Assembly: GCA_964549505.1 (NCBI GenBank) | Contig: CAZJVD010000021.1 | Coordinates: 1-41,567 of the forward strand | Origin: CAZJVD01 sp964549505 | GTDB lineage: Bacteria > Bdellovibrionota > UBA1018 > CAZJVD01 | DNA length: 41,567 nt | Direction of reading: 5' to 3' | Part shown: positions 25,843-34,021 of the stretch, one piece after another | Numbering within the stretch: position 1 is the stretch's first letter | Layout: each line of letters begins with the position of its first letter | Notes under the pieces: generated by a model | Told to the model about the DNA's origin: nothing | What the model saw: the letters and a program-made list of their open reading frames with translations, nothing else | Databases searched by the model: none | Position numbers and translations under genes: made by a program

Positions 25843-26166
25843 ATGAAAATGAAAAGACGCACTACGAAGAAGAAAACCACAAAAAAGAAGACGGCAAAAA
25901 GAAAATCAAAAGGCGGCGCCTCAGCGTTCATGGCTGCGCTGAAGCCGTCACCGGCACTCGCGCACATCGTTGGAAAGAACCCTCTGCCGCGCACGCAGGT
26001 TGTTAAGAAGATGTGGGCTTATATCAAGCGCAAGAAGCTTCAGGACAAGAAGAATAAGCGCATGATCAACACGGACGACACACTTCGCTACGTCTTCGCA
26101 AATCGTAAGCAGGTGTCGATGTTCGAGATGAACAAGCTGCTTAAGAAGCATCTCAGCGCCGCTTAA
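25843..26166 (+). CDS. SWIB/MDM2-domain protein with lysine-rich histone-like tail
   Basis: A 107-residue basic protein. Residues 1-25 are almost all Lys, Arg and Thr (MKMKRRTTKKKTTKKK), like the tails of bacterial histone H1-like proteins. Residues ~30-106 form a SWIB domain: PLPRTQVVKKMWAYIKRKKLQDKKNKRMINTDD, then LRYVF and FEMNKLLKKHL. Bacterial SWIB proteins occur in Chlamydiae, Bdellovibrionota and others and are thought to act on nucleoid structure or topology. GGGGG lies close upstream; ATG 25849 may be used instead of ATG 25843, with better spacing. It is convergent with the HD-GYP gene (13 bases between stops). Confidence 0.85.
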   Translation: MKMKRRTTKKKTTKKKTAKRKSKGGASAFMAALKPSPALAHIVGKNPLPRTQVVKKMWAYIKRKKLQDKKNKRMINTDDTLRYVFANRKQVSMFEMNKLLKKHLSAA

Positions 26167-26179
26167 ACACGGTTCTGTT

Positions 26180-27346
26180 TTATAGACTTTGAATTTGCTT
26201 TTCGACGACGGTCTTGGCTTTTTCCATTGAGATTTCGTCTGCGGCCTTTTTGACCCAATCGAGAATCGTGGAAAGAATGTCGGGGTTGTAGAGTTCCGGG
26301 AAGCGCTTGGTTCGTTCCGTCTTGTCGAGTGTTTCGAAAGCCTCACGAAACGTTCTGCGTGTTCCATCGTATCCACCCGACATGAGTAGCGACATTTGGT
26401 CAGCAAGCGCGATGAGTTCGGCGACGTCGTCGAAGGCAAAGCCTTTTAGTTTCTTTGGAAAACCTTTTCCGTCAAACCGTTCGTGATGCTGTTCCATCAG
26501 GCTGCGTGCGCGATCCGAGACATGAGGGGCTTCCGACCGAACGATCGCAGCCGTTTCAGCGATGTGAGTCTGATACACAGCTCGCTCTTTTTCGCTTCGT
26601 CCGGTTTCTGTGCGCGAAGGAATCGGGTAGGGAATGCGCGCTAGTCCAATATCGTGCAAAAGCCCGGCGAGTGCGATGTCGGTGACAAGACCGATATCGA
26701 TTTTCCCAAAGGCCATTGAAAAAAGTACGCTGAGAGTTGCTACCGATGCGGCGTGCTCGAGTTCGGGATCCACGGTCGCGAGACTCCAGATTTCATTGAC
26801 TGCGCTTTGCGACGGGTGTTCGGTGCTTTGAACGACGTCTTGTACGATTTGTGACAAGTGTTTCTGAACGGGTTGATTTTCAACGGCGTTGTCGGGTTTG
26901 AGGGCTCGCTTGAGTACGGCGCGTGCTGCTGACTCGGCAATGGGTTGCTTGTCGGCCGGCGCAAGGTCGGCTTCGTTGCGAATACTCGCTAGAAAAGCTC
27001 CTTCTGGGGTGACAGCGCGGTGGTCGGATTCCTCTAAGTGTTGGTGACGAATCTCGACCTTGCGGCGGTCGATCTGCTCGTTGACTTCGGGGGGATTCAT
27101 GTAGCGCTCGTAGCTGTCAGCTTCGGAACGATGAATCCAGATGGTTCGGATGCCGACAAACGAGTAGAAGCGCAAAAAAAACTTCGAGATCTCTTCGCCT
27201 TCACGACGCCACAGAATGACGTGATTGTTCAGTTTGAAATATAAGCAGATGCCGAATGGAGCATCTGTCCCGGCTCGCAAGTCGAGCAAGCGCGCTGGAA
27301 AATAGTCATCGGGATTTTTACTTCTGAGATCGCTCTTTCGACTCAT
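26180..27346 (-). CDS. HD-GYP domain phosphodiesterase-like protein
   Basis: The 388-residue protein has an N-terminal domain of ~150 residues without a recognised family, with FGICLYFKLNNHVILWR. A C-terminal HD-GYP domain follows: LLHDIGLARIP with His-Asp at 231-232, THIAETAAIV with His 261, QHHERFDGKGFP (His pair 287-288; GKGFP 293-297 in place of the GYP loop) and ALADQMS with Asp 316. Canonical HD-GYP enzymes degrade cyclic di-GMP or related dinucleotides; most metal ligands are present, so activity is plausible despite the GFP variant. The start at 27346 overlaps the upstream stop as ATGA, which fixes the start and implies translational coupling. Confidence 0.85.
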   Translation of the reverse strand: MSRKSDLRSKNPDDYFPARLLDLRAGTDAPFGICLYFKLNNHVILWRREGEEISKFFLRFYSFVGIRTIWIHRSEADSYERYMNPPEVNEQIDRRKVEIRHQHLEESDHRAVTPEGAFLASIRNEADLAPADKQPIAESAARAVLKRALKPDNAVENQPVQKHLSQIVQDVVQSTEHPSQSAVNEIWSLATVDPELEHAASVATLSVLFSMAFGKIDIGLVTDIALAGLLHDIGLARIPYPIPSRTETGRSEKERAVYQTHIAETAAIVRSEAPHVSDRARSLMEQHHERFDGKGFPKKLKGFAFDDVAELIALADQMSLLMSGGYDGTRRTFREAFETLDKTERTKRFPELYNPDILSTILDWVKKAADEISMEKAKTVVEKQIQSL

Positions 27347-28791
27347 GAAGCGGCTCGGGAATTTTTTAGATGTGTTCCGTGAGCAAGGTCGAGCATCGCT
27401 TGCATCTGTCGTAACCAACGATTTTCTTGGTCCACAAGCGGCAAGAGTCTCTCGCGCAATCCTCGAATCTCACCTTCTGTCGCCTTACGTTCTTCGAGCA
27501 CACGAAGTTCCATCTCGAGTTGTCGAATCATATGCCGTGTTTTGAGAAACAGTTCTTCGAATCCTTGAAAGAAGGTGTCGGAGTCTGGAACCGGTGGCTT
27601 GAAAGGTGTTCCGACACCGCCCGACTTTAGTTCTCGAATCTGATCATCGCGATCGACAATGGCTTGTTTTAGATCCTGAATTTGGCTGCTCGCTTTGACC
27701 AGTAGGCGATCGCGTCCCGCAGATGCGCTGTTTCCGAGATCGTCTTCGACGACCGCTGCACGACGTGACCCCGCAATGGGTATCAATCGAAGTTCGGGTA
27801 CTTTTGGGCTGGGCATCTCCTCAGGGCGATCGATGACCGACGCATCGGCGACGGGCTCGATCCAGATATTGTGGAGCTCGCCGGGCTGTTTGATCGAAGG
27901 AGCTGAGCGAAAGAACGCCGCGACGACATCGATCATATTGGTTTCCGCGATGACGTGTATCCGCAGAAGATCGGTGTAGCGTGAAAGCAAAGGCACGGCG
28001 CGTACGACCTGAGCTTCGCTGGGCCAGAACGACTGGATCGTGTCTTTGGTTTTCCAGCCCACGGATCGGAACGCGAGACGGAGAGCCAGGCAGCCGCCGT
28101 CGCATCCCATTTGGAAAAATGCCTTTGTGCGTGTCCCTGTGATCGCTTCGGTCAGGTTACCTTTGCCCGGGCCGTGTTCGCTGAAAATCAGATTGTGAAA
28201 ACTCATGAGCGCGATCTGAATTTCGGTGGAGCGTCCCACCCAATCCAGCGATGTCAGCTCCGGAAGACCCAGAATCACATCTGTTTTTTCTCCGAAGCCT
28301 TGGCGCGTGTTCCAGTGATCGGTGTAGATGATCGATCCGGGATCGAGGAGTTGTCGAAGGCCGACACGATGCTTTTCTGTGAGTAGCGTGTGAGCGAGGC
28401 GTCGAATCTCGTTCGAGCCTAGGTTCACAAAATCAAAGATCAACATGCGTGAGCGATCCGGACGTTCGTGTGGAAGTTCGTTCATGCGAACGGGCTCGCC
28501 AATGTAACCGGCAACGATCGTTCCGCCTTGGCGGGAAAGGCCGTAAACGGCTTCGACGCGCTTCCAGTCGAAGTAGCGATACCAAGGAGCCAGGACGAGG
28601 TGGAAGTCACTTTTTTCTAGTTCTTCAACAATCTTTTCGTCTGCAAGATCTCCGCGAAGTGTGACGACTTCGCACTCGTGCCTCAGCCCGTTGAGCTTGC
28701 TCAAAACCGATTGCAATCGGTCGCGTGACAGGCGTTCGTCGAGGACGACGAGCGCGCGGAAGGGCTTTGTGGTTTGGGGAGCGGATCCCAT
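27343..28791 (-). CDS. Conserved-looking cytoplasmic protein with C-terminal coiled coil
   Basis: A 482-residue protein with no signal peptide. The N-terminal ~110 residues look like a Rossmann/receiver-type alpha/beta fold (FRALVVLDERLSRDRLQSVLSKL, FHLVLAPWYRYFDWKRV, GGTIVAGYIGEPV). The central part (110-310) includes an S-x-H-G-x-G-x-G-N loop (FSEHGPGKGNL) and is otherwise unrecognised. The last ~110 residues are a charged coiled coil (DLKQAIVDRDDQIREL, LEMELRVLEERKATEGEI). It is translationally coupled (ATGA) to the HD-GYP protein, so it is probably a partner in the same signalling pathway. TTG 28794 and ATG 28791 are adjacent; ATG is preferred. No catalytic assignment is possible. Confidence 0.6.
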   Translation of the reverse strand: MGSAPQTTKPFRALVVLDERLSRDRLQSVLSKLNGLRHECEVVTLRGDLADEKIVEELEKSDFHLVLAPWYRYFDWKRVEAVYGLSRQGGTIVAGYIGEPVRMNELPHERPDRSRMLIFDFVNLGSNEIRRLAHTLLTEKHRVGLRQLLDPGSIIYTDHWNTRQGFGEKTDVILGLPELTSLDWVGRSTEIQIALMSFHNLIFSEHGPGKGNLTEAITGTRTKAFFQMGCDGGCLALRLAFRSVGWKTKDTIQSFWPSEAQVVRAVPLLSRYTDLLRIHVIAETNMIDVVAAFFRSAPSIKQPGELHNIWIEPVADASVIDRPEEMPSPKVPELRLIPIAGSRRAAVVEDDLGNSASAGRDRLLVKASSQIQDLKQAIVDRDDQIRELKSGGVGTPFKPPVPDSDTFFQGFEELFLKTRHMIRQLEMELRVLEERKATEGEIRGLRERLLPLVDQENRWLRQMQAMLDLAHGTHLKNSRAAS

Positions 28792-28894
28792 CAAGATCTT
28801 TTCGGTTCATTGCGAGGAGCTCTTAAAATGCTTTTGAGTATGTTAACGAGTCGGATTTTTGACAGACTTCGTTTATCCTGATCAGGTGAGAAAA

Positions 28895-30370
28895 ATGCAA
28901 ACCGAACTCGTGTGGCTGTCGTATATCGACGGCGAGTTTGTCCGTAGCGGAGATACTCAGCCGGTCCTGTCTCCTTATCGTCAAACGGCTGTCGCAAATG
29001 CCATTTGGGTAGGTCGAGCAGAGATGGATCGCGCACTTCGTTCGGCTGTCCGCGCCCATGCTTGGTATTCGAAAACCGACAGTGGATTCCGTGCGAGGCT
29101 TTTGTCGATGATCGTGGATGGTATCGAGGCGCGACGCAAAGAGTTCGTCGAAGCGATCATCCTTGAGGCAGGTAAGCCGCGGCTTCTCGCCGAAACAGAG
29201 GTGACTCGCGCGCTCACGACGTTTCGGGTTTCGCGTGATGAAGCGCTTCGGTGGCCCAGCCGAGTGGTCGAAACCGAACTTGCAGGCGATCCAGCGGCAT
29301 CGCACTACACCAACGCGCGTTCACGTTTTTTCCCTAAAGGCGTCGTTCTCGGGATCACACCGTTTAACTTTCCGCTCAACTTAGTGGCACACAAAGTAGG
29401 ACCGGCGCTCGCGTCCGGAAATGCTATCGTGATCAAAGCTGCTCCGCAGACACCGGGTGGCGCGACGCTGTTGGCGCAAGTGTTCCAGGAAGTGTCTCGG
29501 AGTATTTTGCATGAATCGCCCGAGCTTTCGTCCGTTTTGCAAGTCGTGCATTGTTCAAACGAAGTCGCCAGTACCGCTGTGAGTGATGCTCGTGTCGCCG
29601 TCTTGAGCTTCACCGGAAGTGCGGAAGTCGGCTGGAAGCTGCGCGATCAGGCGCGAGAAAAGCACGTGGTTCTCGAGCTCGGTGGAAATGCGGCGTCGAT
29701 TGTCCTGCAGGGTGCCGATCTCAAGCGTGCGGCCGAACGACTGACTTTGAGTGGTTACGGTTACGCCGGTCAGACCTGTATTTCAGTTCAGCGCGTGTAT
29801 GTTGACGACTCGATTTTTGAAAACTTTGTCGCCGGATTTGCGCGTTCGGTGGCCGCCCTCTCAGTCGGCGATCCCGAAGACGCGAAAACCATAGTGGGTC
29901 CCGTCATTGATCGGAAGGCGAAGGACCGTATCGAGAGCTGGATCAAAGCGGCGCGCGACAACGGGGCTGAAGTGTTGTTTCAAGGGAAAGCTCCGTCCCA
30001 TCCTCTTTTCATTGCGCCTGTTTTATTGACGGGAGTTTCTCGGGATCTACCTCTTGTACAGGAGGAAGTATTCGGACCCGTGGTTGTGATTGAGCGTGTT
30101 CCGAGTTGCAGAGCAGCGATCGATCGTGTCAACGACTCGAAGTACGGACTGCAAGCGTCGCTTTTCAGTGATCCTTCAGCCCATGATCTGATCGAGGAAG
30201 CATTTGCGGGTCTTGAAGTGGGTGGTCTGATCGTGAACGATTCGCCCAGCTTTCGCTCGGAAGCCATGCCTTATGGCGGTATAAAAGGTTCCGGGTTGGG
30301 GCGTGAAGGAATTCGGTTTGCGATGGAAGAGTTTTCGGAGCTTCGGACGCGCGTCGATTTTCAAGGATAG
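28895..30370 (+). CDS. NAD(P)-dependent aldehyde dehydrogenase
   Basis: A 491-residue ALDH-superfamily enzyme oxidising an aldehyde to the acid. Visible motifs are GITPFNFPLNLVAHKVGPALASGN with the (I/V)KAAPQTP cofactor region, FTGSAEVG, the catalytic base in LELGGN (Glu 261), the nucleophile in YAGQTC (Cys 295), and EEVFGPVV near the C-terminus, followed by PYGGIKGSGLGREG. Glu and Cys are 34 residues apart, as usual. ATG 28895 has AGGTGAG four bases upstream; a TTG 36 bases further up is in frame but is less likely. The substrate is not clear from the sequence. The gene is convergent with the MFS transporter, with ten bases between stops. Confidence 0.93.
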   Translation: MQTELVWLSYIDGEFVRSGDTQPVLSPYRQTAVANAIWVGRAEMDRALRSAVRAHAWYSKTDSGFRARLLSMIVDGIEARRKEFVEAIILEAGKPRLLAETEVTRALTTFRVSRDEALRWPSRVVETELAGDPAASHYTNARSRFFPKGVVLGITPFNFPLNLVAHKVGPALASGNAIVIKAAPQTPGGATLLAQVFQEVSRSILHESPELSSVLQVVHCSNEVASTAVSDARVAVLSFTGSAEVGWKLRDQAREKHVVLELGGNAASIVLQGADLKRAAERLTLSGYGYAGQTCISVQRVYVDDSIFENFVAGFARSVAALSVGDPEDAKTIVGPVIDRKAKDRIESWIKAARDNGAEVLFQGKAPSHPLFIAPVLLTGVSRDLPLVQEEVFGPVVVIERVPSCRAAIDRVNDSKYGLQASLFSDPSAHDLIEEAFAGLEVGGLIVNDSPSFRSEAMPYGGIKGSGLGREGIRFAMEEFSELRTRVDFQG

Positions 30371-30380
30371 AGGACATGTT

Positions 30381-31604
30381 CTAGGGTCTTCCCAGTCGAA
30401 ACGTATGGCGTAGACGCCACGAGACTCCTAGAACGATCGCAAAACACAGAAAAAAGACGGTACTCAAACTCAGGTTGAGTTTTTCGTGTGCAATCCACGG
30501 AAGGGAGCTCGACACGAGAATGGCAATGAACGCCCAGGTGTTTTGAAAACTCATCCCACGACCGCGGCTGTCGTCGGGAAGATGATGCTGGATCCAGCCC
30601 TGAATCGGTGTGACAAAAAAGCCTGCTCCAACTCCTAAGATACTCAAGGCGATCATTGTGACTGTGAGATCGTGCGCAAAACCCATCAGGAGTGTTGCGG
30701 CGGCCATTCCGGCGAGACCATAGGGAAAATGTCGGATGGTGAGTTTGTTTTTGTTGAGTTGCCCACAGATGAGACTGCCGGCACCAATACTGACGGTGAG
30801 CAGTGCGAGCAGAAGTCCTGAGTCTTCGGTCGAGAGTCCCAGAGTGTTTTTCCCGTGAAGCGGTAGCATCGTGATGAAGAGGGATCCGATGCCGTTAAAA
30901 AATGCAATCCAGGCGATCATCGCCAAGAGATCGGGGCGGGTTTCACGAAGCCAGCGCCAATCGCGCAACAAGCGATCGGCAAAGAAAAGATCGCGGATGG
31001 ATCGAACATGGTGATCAGGATTCTGTCGCGTGGTTTTTGGTATGAGTCGAATCAAGAGCGTTCCGACGACCGCGATGCCAACACAAACAAGGCCCGCTTT
31101 GTAGAGCTCGGACTTGAACGCCTTGTAAACGAGAACGCCGACGATATTGCCACCGAGAATCGAGATGTTGGTCAGAGCATTGAGAATGCCATTGGTGTGA
31201 ACAAGAGCGTCTTTAGAAACGATCTCCGGCAAGAACGAATACTTAGCAGGACTGAAGAAAGCACTGTGGGATGCCATTAAGAAAAAGATGAAAAAAGCCC
31301 AGGGTAGCGATCCCGACGCGAGTGCAAAGACACCGGCGAGCATCGCGACAATTTCCGGAAGCTTGGTCCAAAACAAGACATCTGACTTGCGGTAGCGATC
31401 GGCCAGAATCCCGGCGTAAGGGGATACGATCAGGAATGCGATCGGAAGGATGGATGTTCCAAGAGCCGAGTAGTGGAGCTGAGTACCCACATCTGAAACG
31501 CGGTCCAAGACAGCCAGAATGATGATCATTCTGTAGGCGTTGTCGTTCAGCGCACCGAGCGATTGCCCGGCCATGAAGGCCCAAAATCGCCATCGTGAGT
31601 TCAT
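30381..31604 (-). CDS. MFS transporter, LplT-like (lysophospholipid transporter family)
   Basis: This 407-residue protein has about twelve hydrophobic segments. The N-terminal motif GQSLGALNDNAYRMIIILAVL, the loop GILADRYRKSDVLFWTK and the segment SAFFSPAKYSFLPEIVSKDALVHTNGILNALTNISILGGNIVG are characteristic of the LplT branch of the major facilitator superfamily, which flips lysophospholipids inward for re-acylation. In enterobacteria LplT works with the acyltransferase Aas, but no acyltransferase domain is fused or adjacent here. ATG 31604 is 64 bases from the divergent metG start. Confidence 0.85.
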   Translation of the reverse strand: MNSRWRFWAFMAGQSLGALNDNAYRMIIILAVLDRVSDVGTQLHYSALGTSILPIAFLIVSPYAGILADRYRKSDVLFWTKLPEIVAMLAGVFALASGSLPWAFFIFFLMASHSAFFSPAKYSFLPEIVSKDALVHTNGILNALTNISILGGNIVGVLVYKAFKSELYKAGLVCVGIAVVGTLLIRLIPKTTRQNPDHHVRSIRDLFFADRLLRDWRWLRETRPDLLAMIAWIAFFNGIGSLFITMLPLHGKNTLGLSTEDSGLLLALLTVSIGAGSLICGQLNKNKLTIRHFPYGLAGMAAATLLMGFAHDLTVTMIALSILGVGAGFFVTPIQGWIQHHLPDDSRGRGMSFQNTWAFIAILVSSSLPWIAHEKLNLSLSTVFFLCFAIVLGVSWRLRHTFRLGRP

Positions 31605-31668
31605 TCTTGGCGAGTCTACTCTATTTTTGACCCGCCTTCTAAGCTAAGATGGGTTCTGAGAGTCTCGC

Positions 31669-33225
31669 TTGGCTACCCAAACCCGTTACATCACGACCGC
31701 AATCGTTTATCCAAACTCGCGCATCCATGTGGGATGGGCGTGGGAGTGTCTGGGTGCCGACTGGATGGCTCGAGTCAGTCGAGCTTTTGGTGATGATGTG
31801 TTTTTCGTTTCAGGGATGGATGAGCATTCGCTCAATGTCGAGCGAAAAGCCGTCGCTCAGGGGCTCAGTCCAAAACAGTACTGCGATCAGATGGCGACCG
31901 ACATCAAGGGTGTTCTGGAGGGCGTCGGTATTACGTACGATCGCTTCATTCGGACATCGGATGAAGATCACCATCGCGTGGTCACTGAGCTGATTCAAAG
32001 GAGCTTCAAAAAAGGCGATATCTATCGTGCGAAATACGATGGACACTACTGCGAAAGCTGCGAAGCATTTTACACCGAGAAAGATCTTGTTGACGGCCTC
32101 TGTCCTCAGCACAAAAAGCCTACAGCGTGGATCACGGAAGAAAACTATTTCTTTAAACTCACAAAGTACGAAGCTGCGCTCAAGGAGCTCTTCAAAAGTA
32201 ATCCTGAGTTTTTAGAACCCGAGAACCGTCGTAACGAGATCCTAGCCGTGTTGGACGGTGGTCTTCGGGATTTTTCGATATCGCGATCGAATTTTTCATG
32301 GGGTATCCCTCTGCCGTTTGGAAAGGGCGAGGTGATCTATGTGTGGTTCGATGCCTTGATCAATTATCTAACAGCAGCGGGTTTCGGTGCTCCGGGCGCC
32401 GATGGGAAAAAGTTTGATGAACGCTGGCGTAACGTTCTCCACATTATTGGAAAAGACATCACGCGTTTTCACTGCATTTACTGGCCAGCCATGTTGATGT
32501 CGATGGAACTACCGGTGCCGAAGCGTGTATTTGCTCACGGTTTTATTCAGCTCAAGGGCGAAAAAATGTCTAAGAGTCTCGGCACGATGGTGACGCCTGA
32601 TGAAGTGATCGCGGTTACGGGTGCGGATCCGTTTCGTTACTTTATGCTCGCGGAGAATCCTTTTTCAAAAGATGGAAATTTTTCATGGGAAGCACTGGTT
32701 GAAAAGACGAACGCAGACCTGTCCAATAGCCTCGGCAACCTATTCAATCGCACACTCAACATGGCTCTTAAGTATTTTCCAGAAAATGAGTGGCAAATGC
32801 CCAAAGTTACGGCTGTATCCGAAGAGATCAAACGAAGTTTTGAGCAGCTTTTGCCTGCACTTGCCGAGACTGTCGATCGTGTGAGTCCCTCGGACTACAT
32901 CGCGTTTTGCCAAGAACGTGTGCGACTTATGAATCTATTCATCGATCGCGAGAAGCCGTGGACATTGGCCAAGACGATGGAGACCAGTCCAGAGACAAAA
33001 GCGCGACTCTACGAAGGCTTGTTTGCGCTTCTTGAGGGGTCACGTTGGTTAGCGACCGTTTTAGAGCCCGTGCTTCCGTTCAAGATCGTAAGCGCTTTCA
33101 GTCAGCTCGGGGTTCCTGCATTAACGGGCGCTGGTGCATTTAAAAAACTCCATTGGGGTGAAGCACGATTTCAGCCTCAGAAACCAGAACCGATCTATCC
33201 GCGTATTGAACTTCCCAAGGTGTGA
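31669..33225 (+). CDS. metG: Methionyl-tRNA synthetase (short form)
   Basis: The 518-residue class I synthetase charges tRNA-Met. The first signature lies at residues 20-23 as HVGW (the usual form is HxGH). A single zinc knuckle follows with CESC and CPQH ligands. WGIPLPFG and YVWFDALINYLTA come next, then IGKDITRFHCIYWPAMLM and KMSKS at 299-303, and finally an anticodon-binding helical domain. There is no C-terminal tRNA-binding (Trbp111-like) extension. The start is TTG 31669, because an in-frame TGA lies four codons upstream; GAGAG is the only ribosome site. It heads a plus-strand gene run with a four-base gap to the next gene. Confidence 0.93.
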   Translation: MATQTRYITTAIVYPNSRIHVGWAWECLGADWMARVSRAFGDDVFFVSGMDEHSLNVERKAVAQGLSPKQYCDQMATDIKGVLEGVGITYDRFIRTSDEDHHRVVTELIQRSFKKGDIYRAKYDGHYCESCEAFYTEKDLVDGLCPQHKKPTAWITEENYFFKLTKYEAALKELFKSNPEFLEPENRRNEILAVLDGGLRDFSISRSNFSWGIPLPFGKGEVIYVWFDALINYLTAAGFGAPGADGKKFDERWRNVLHIIGKDITRFHCIYWPAMLMSMELPVPKRVFAHGFIQLKGEKMSKSLGTMVTPDEVIAVTGADPFRYFMLAENPFSKDGNFSWEALVEKTNADLSNSLGNLFNRTLNMALKYFPENEWQMPKVTAVSEEIKRSFEQLLPALAETVDRVSPSDYIAFCQERVRLMNLFIDREKPWTLAKTMETSPETKARLYEGLFALLEGSRWLATVLEPVLPFKIVSAFSQLGVPALTGAGAFKKLHWGEARFQPQKPEPIYPRIELPKV

Positions 33226-33229
33226 GCGC

Positions 33230-34021
33230 ATGGGGCTGAGTGAAAGTTTTCACTTCTCGGGCGGTTGGCTGTACCACGCACGATCGCTTCGTTTTCGTGA
33301 GCGTCTTTGGACACCCTTTCGTAAGTCACTGAGTGATCGCTTGTTGTCATGGCGAGAACGCACCGGCGGCGATGCGCGACCTCTTCTTCTTATAGGACCC
33401 AGTGGGTTTCATTGTCTCCCAGAAAGACTCGTGGGTGCCGGGACACGGCTGCATGTTTCAGAACCAGATCCCATTGCCCGATGGATTTTGAAACGACGTT
33501 TGAAGCGGTCCCCGCTGTTTCTGACAGACGATCTTTTGCAGCCGCTCGACATTCAAAGTTTCAAAAAAAAGCTGATGGTGCTGGACGGTTCGGAACGCGT
33601 GGCGATTGTGTTCTGTAATCTACTTGGACAGACTGCGCTTAGTTTTCAGGAGACCGAAACCCGGAAAAAACAATGGCAGAACTTCGCGCCGGCACTCTTG
33701 AAGGCGCTCGAAGAACGGGGAAGCCCCGTATTCAGCTTTCACGATCGGCTGTCGTTCGAAAGCTCTTTCCGTCACGCACCGGAACTCGACGCGCAGTCAT
33801 GGGTCCGACAGTGGCCGTCTTCCCCTTCGGATGATGTATTGCTGGAAGCCGTTCGTGTCGAAGTCTTGCCGCGGTTACTGCCCAAAACCGGAGTGACGAC
33901 TGTGAAAACGGTGGTGCACGCGACATCCGATCTGACCAAGGGTCGTTCAACGGAGACGCACACGTGGTGGCTCACACCCAAGCGACTTCATGTGATCGAG
34001 TTTGTCGAGACTAACACATGA
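33230..34021 (+). CDS. Putative SAM-dependent methyltransferase-like protein
   Basis: A 263-residue cytoplasmic protein. The segment RPLLLIGPSGFHCLPERLVGAG followed by LHVSEPDPIARWILKRRLK fits the first half of a class I methyltransferase Rossmann fold: a strand, a glycine loop, then an acidic residue ending strand 2. VAIVFCNLLGQ would be strand 4. The glycine motif is degenerate, so the assignment is tentative. ATG 33230 has AAGG nine bases upstream, four bases after metG. The end overlaps apbE as ATGA, so all three are in one operon. The substrate is unknown. Confidence 0.5.
   Translation: MGLSESFHFSGGWLYHARSLRFRERLWTPFRKSLSDRLLSWRERTGGDARPLLLIGPSGFHCLPERLVGAGTRLHVSEPDPIARWILKRRLKRSPLFLTDDLLQPLDIQSFKKKLMVLDGSERVAIVFCNLLGQTALSFQETETRKKQWQNFAPALLKALEERGSPVFSFHDRLSFESSFRHAPELDAQSWVRQWPSSPSDDVLLEAVRVEVLPRLLPKTGVTTVKTVVHATSDLTKGRSTETHTWWLTPKRLHVIEFVETNT

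Noticed and set aside
25803..26006. Alternative frame over the SWIB gene start
   Set aside because: The SWIB domain is clear in the 25843 frame; the other frame is a lysine-codon shadow.
28859..28864. TTGACA as a -35 element for the aldehyde dehydrogenase gene
   Set aside because: No acceptable -10 lies 16-18 bases downstream, and that position overlaps the ribosome site.
31649..31993. ATG-started frame overlapping metG
   Set aside because: An ATG start looks attractive, but the frame lacks synthetase motifs, which all lie in the TTG 31669 frame.
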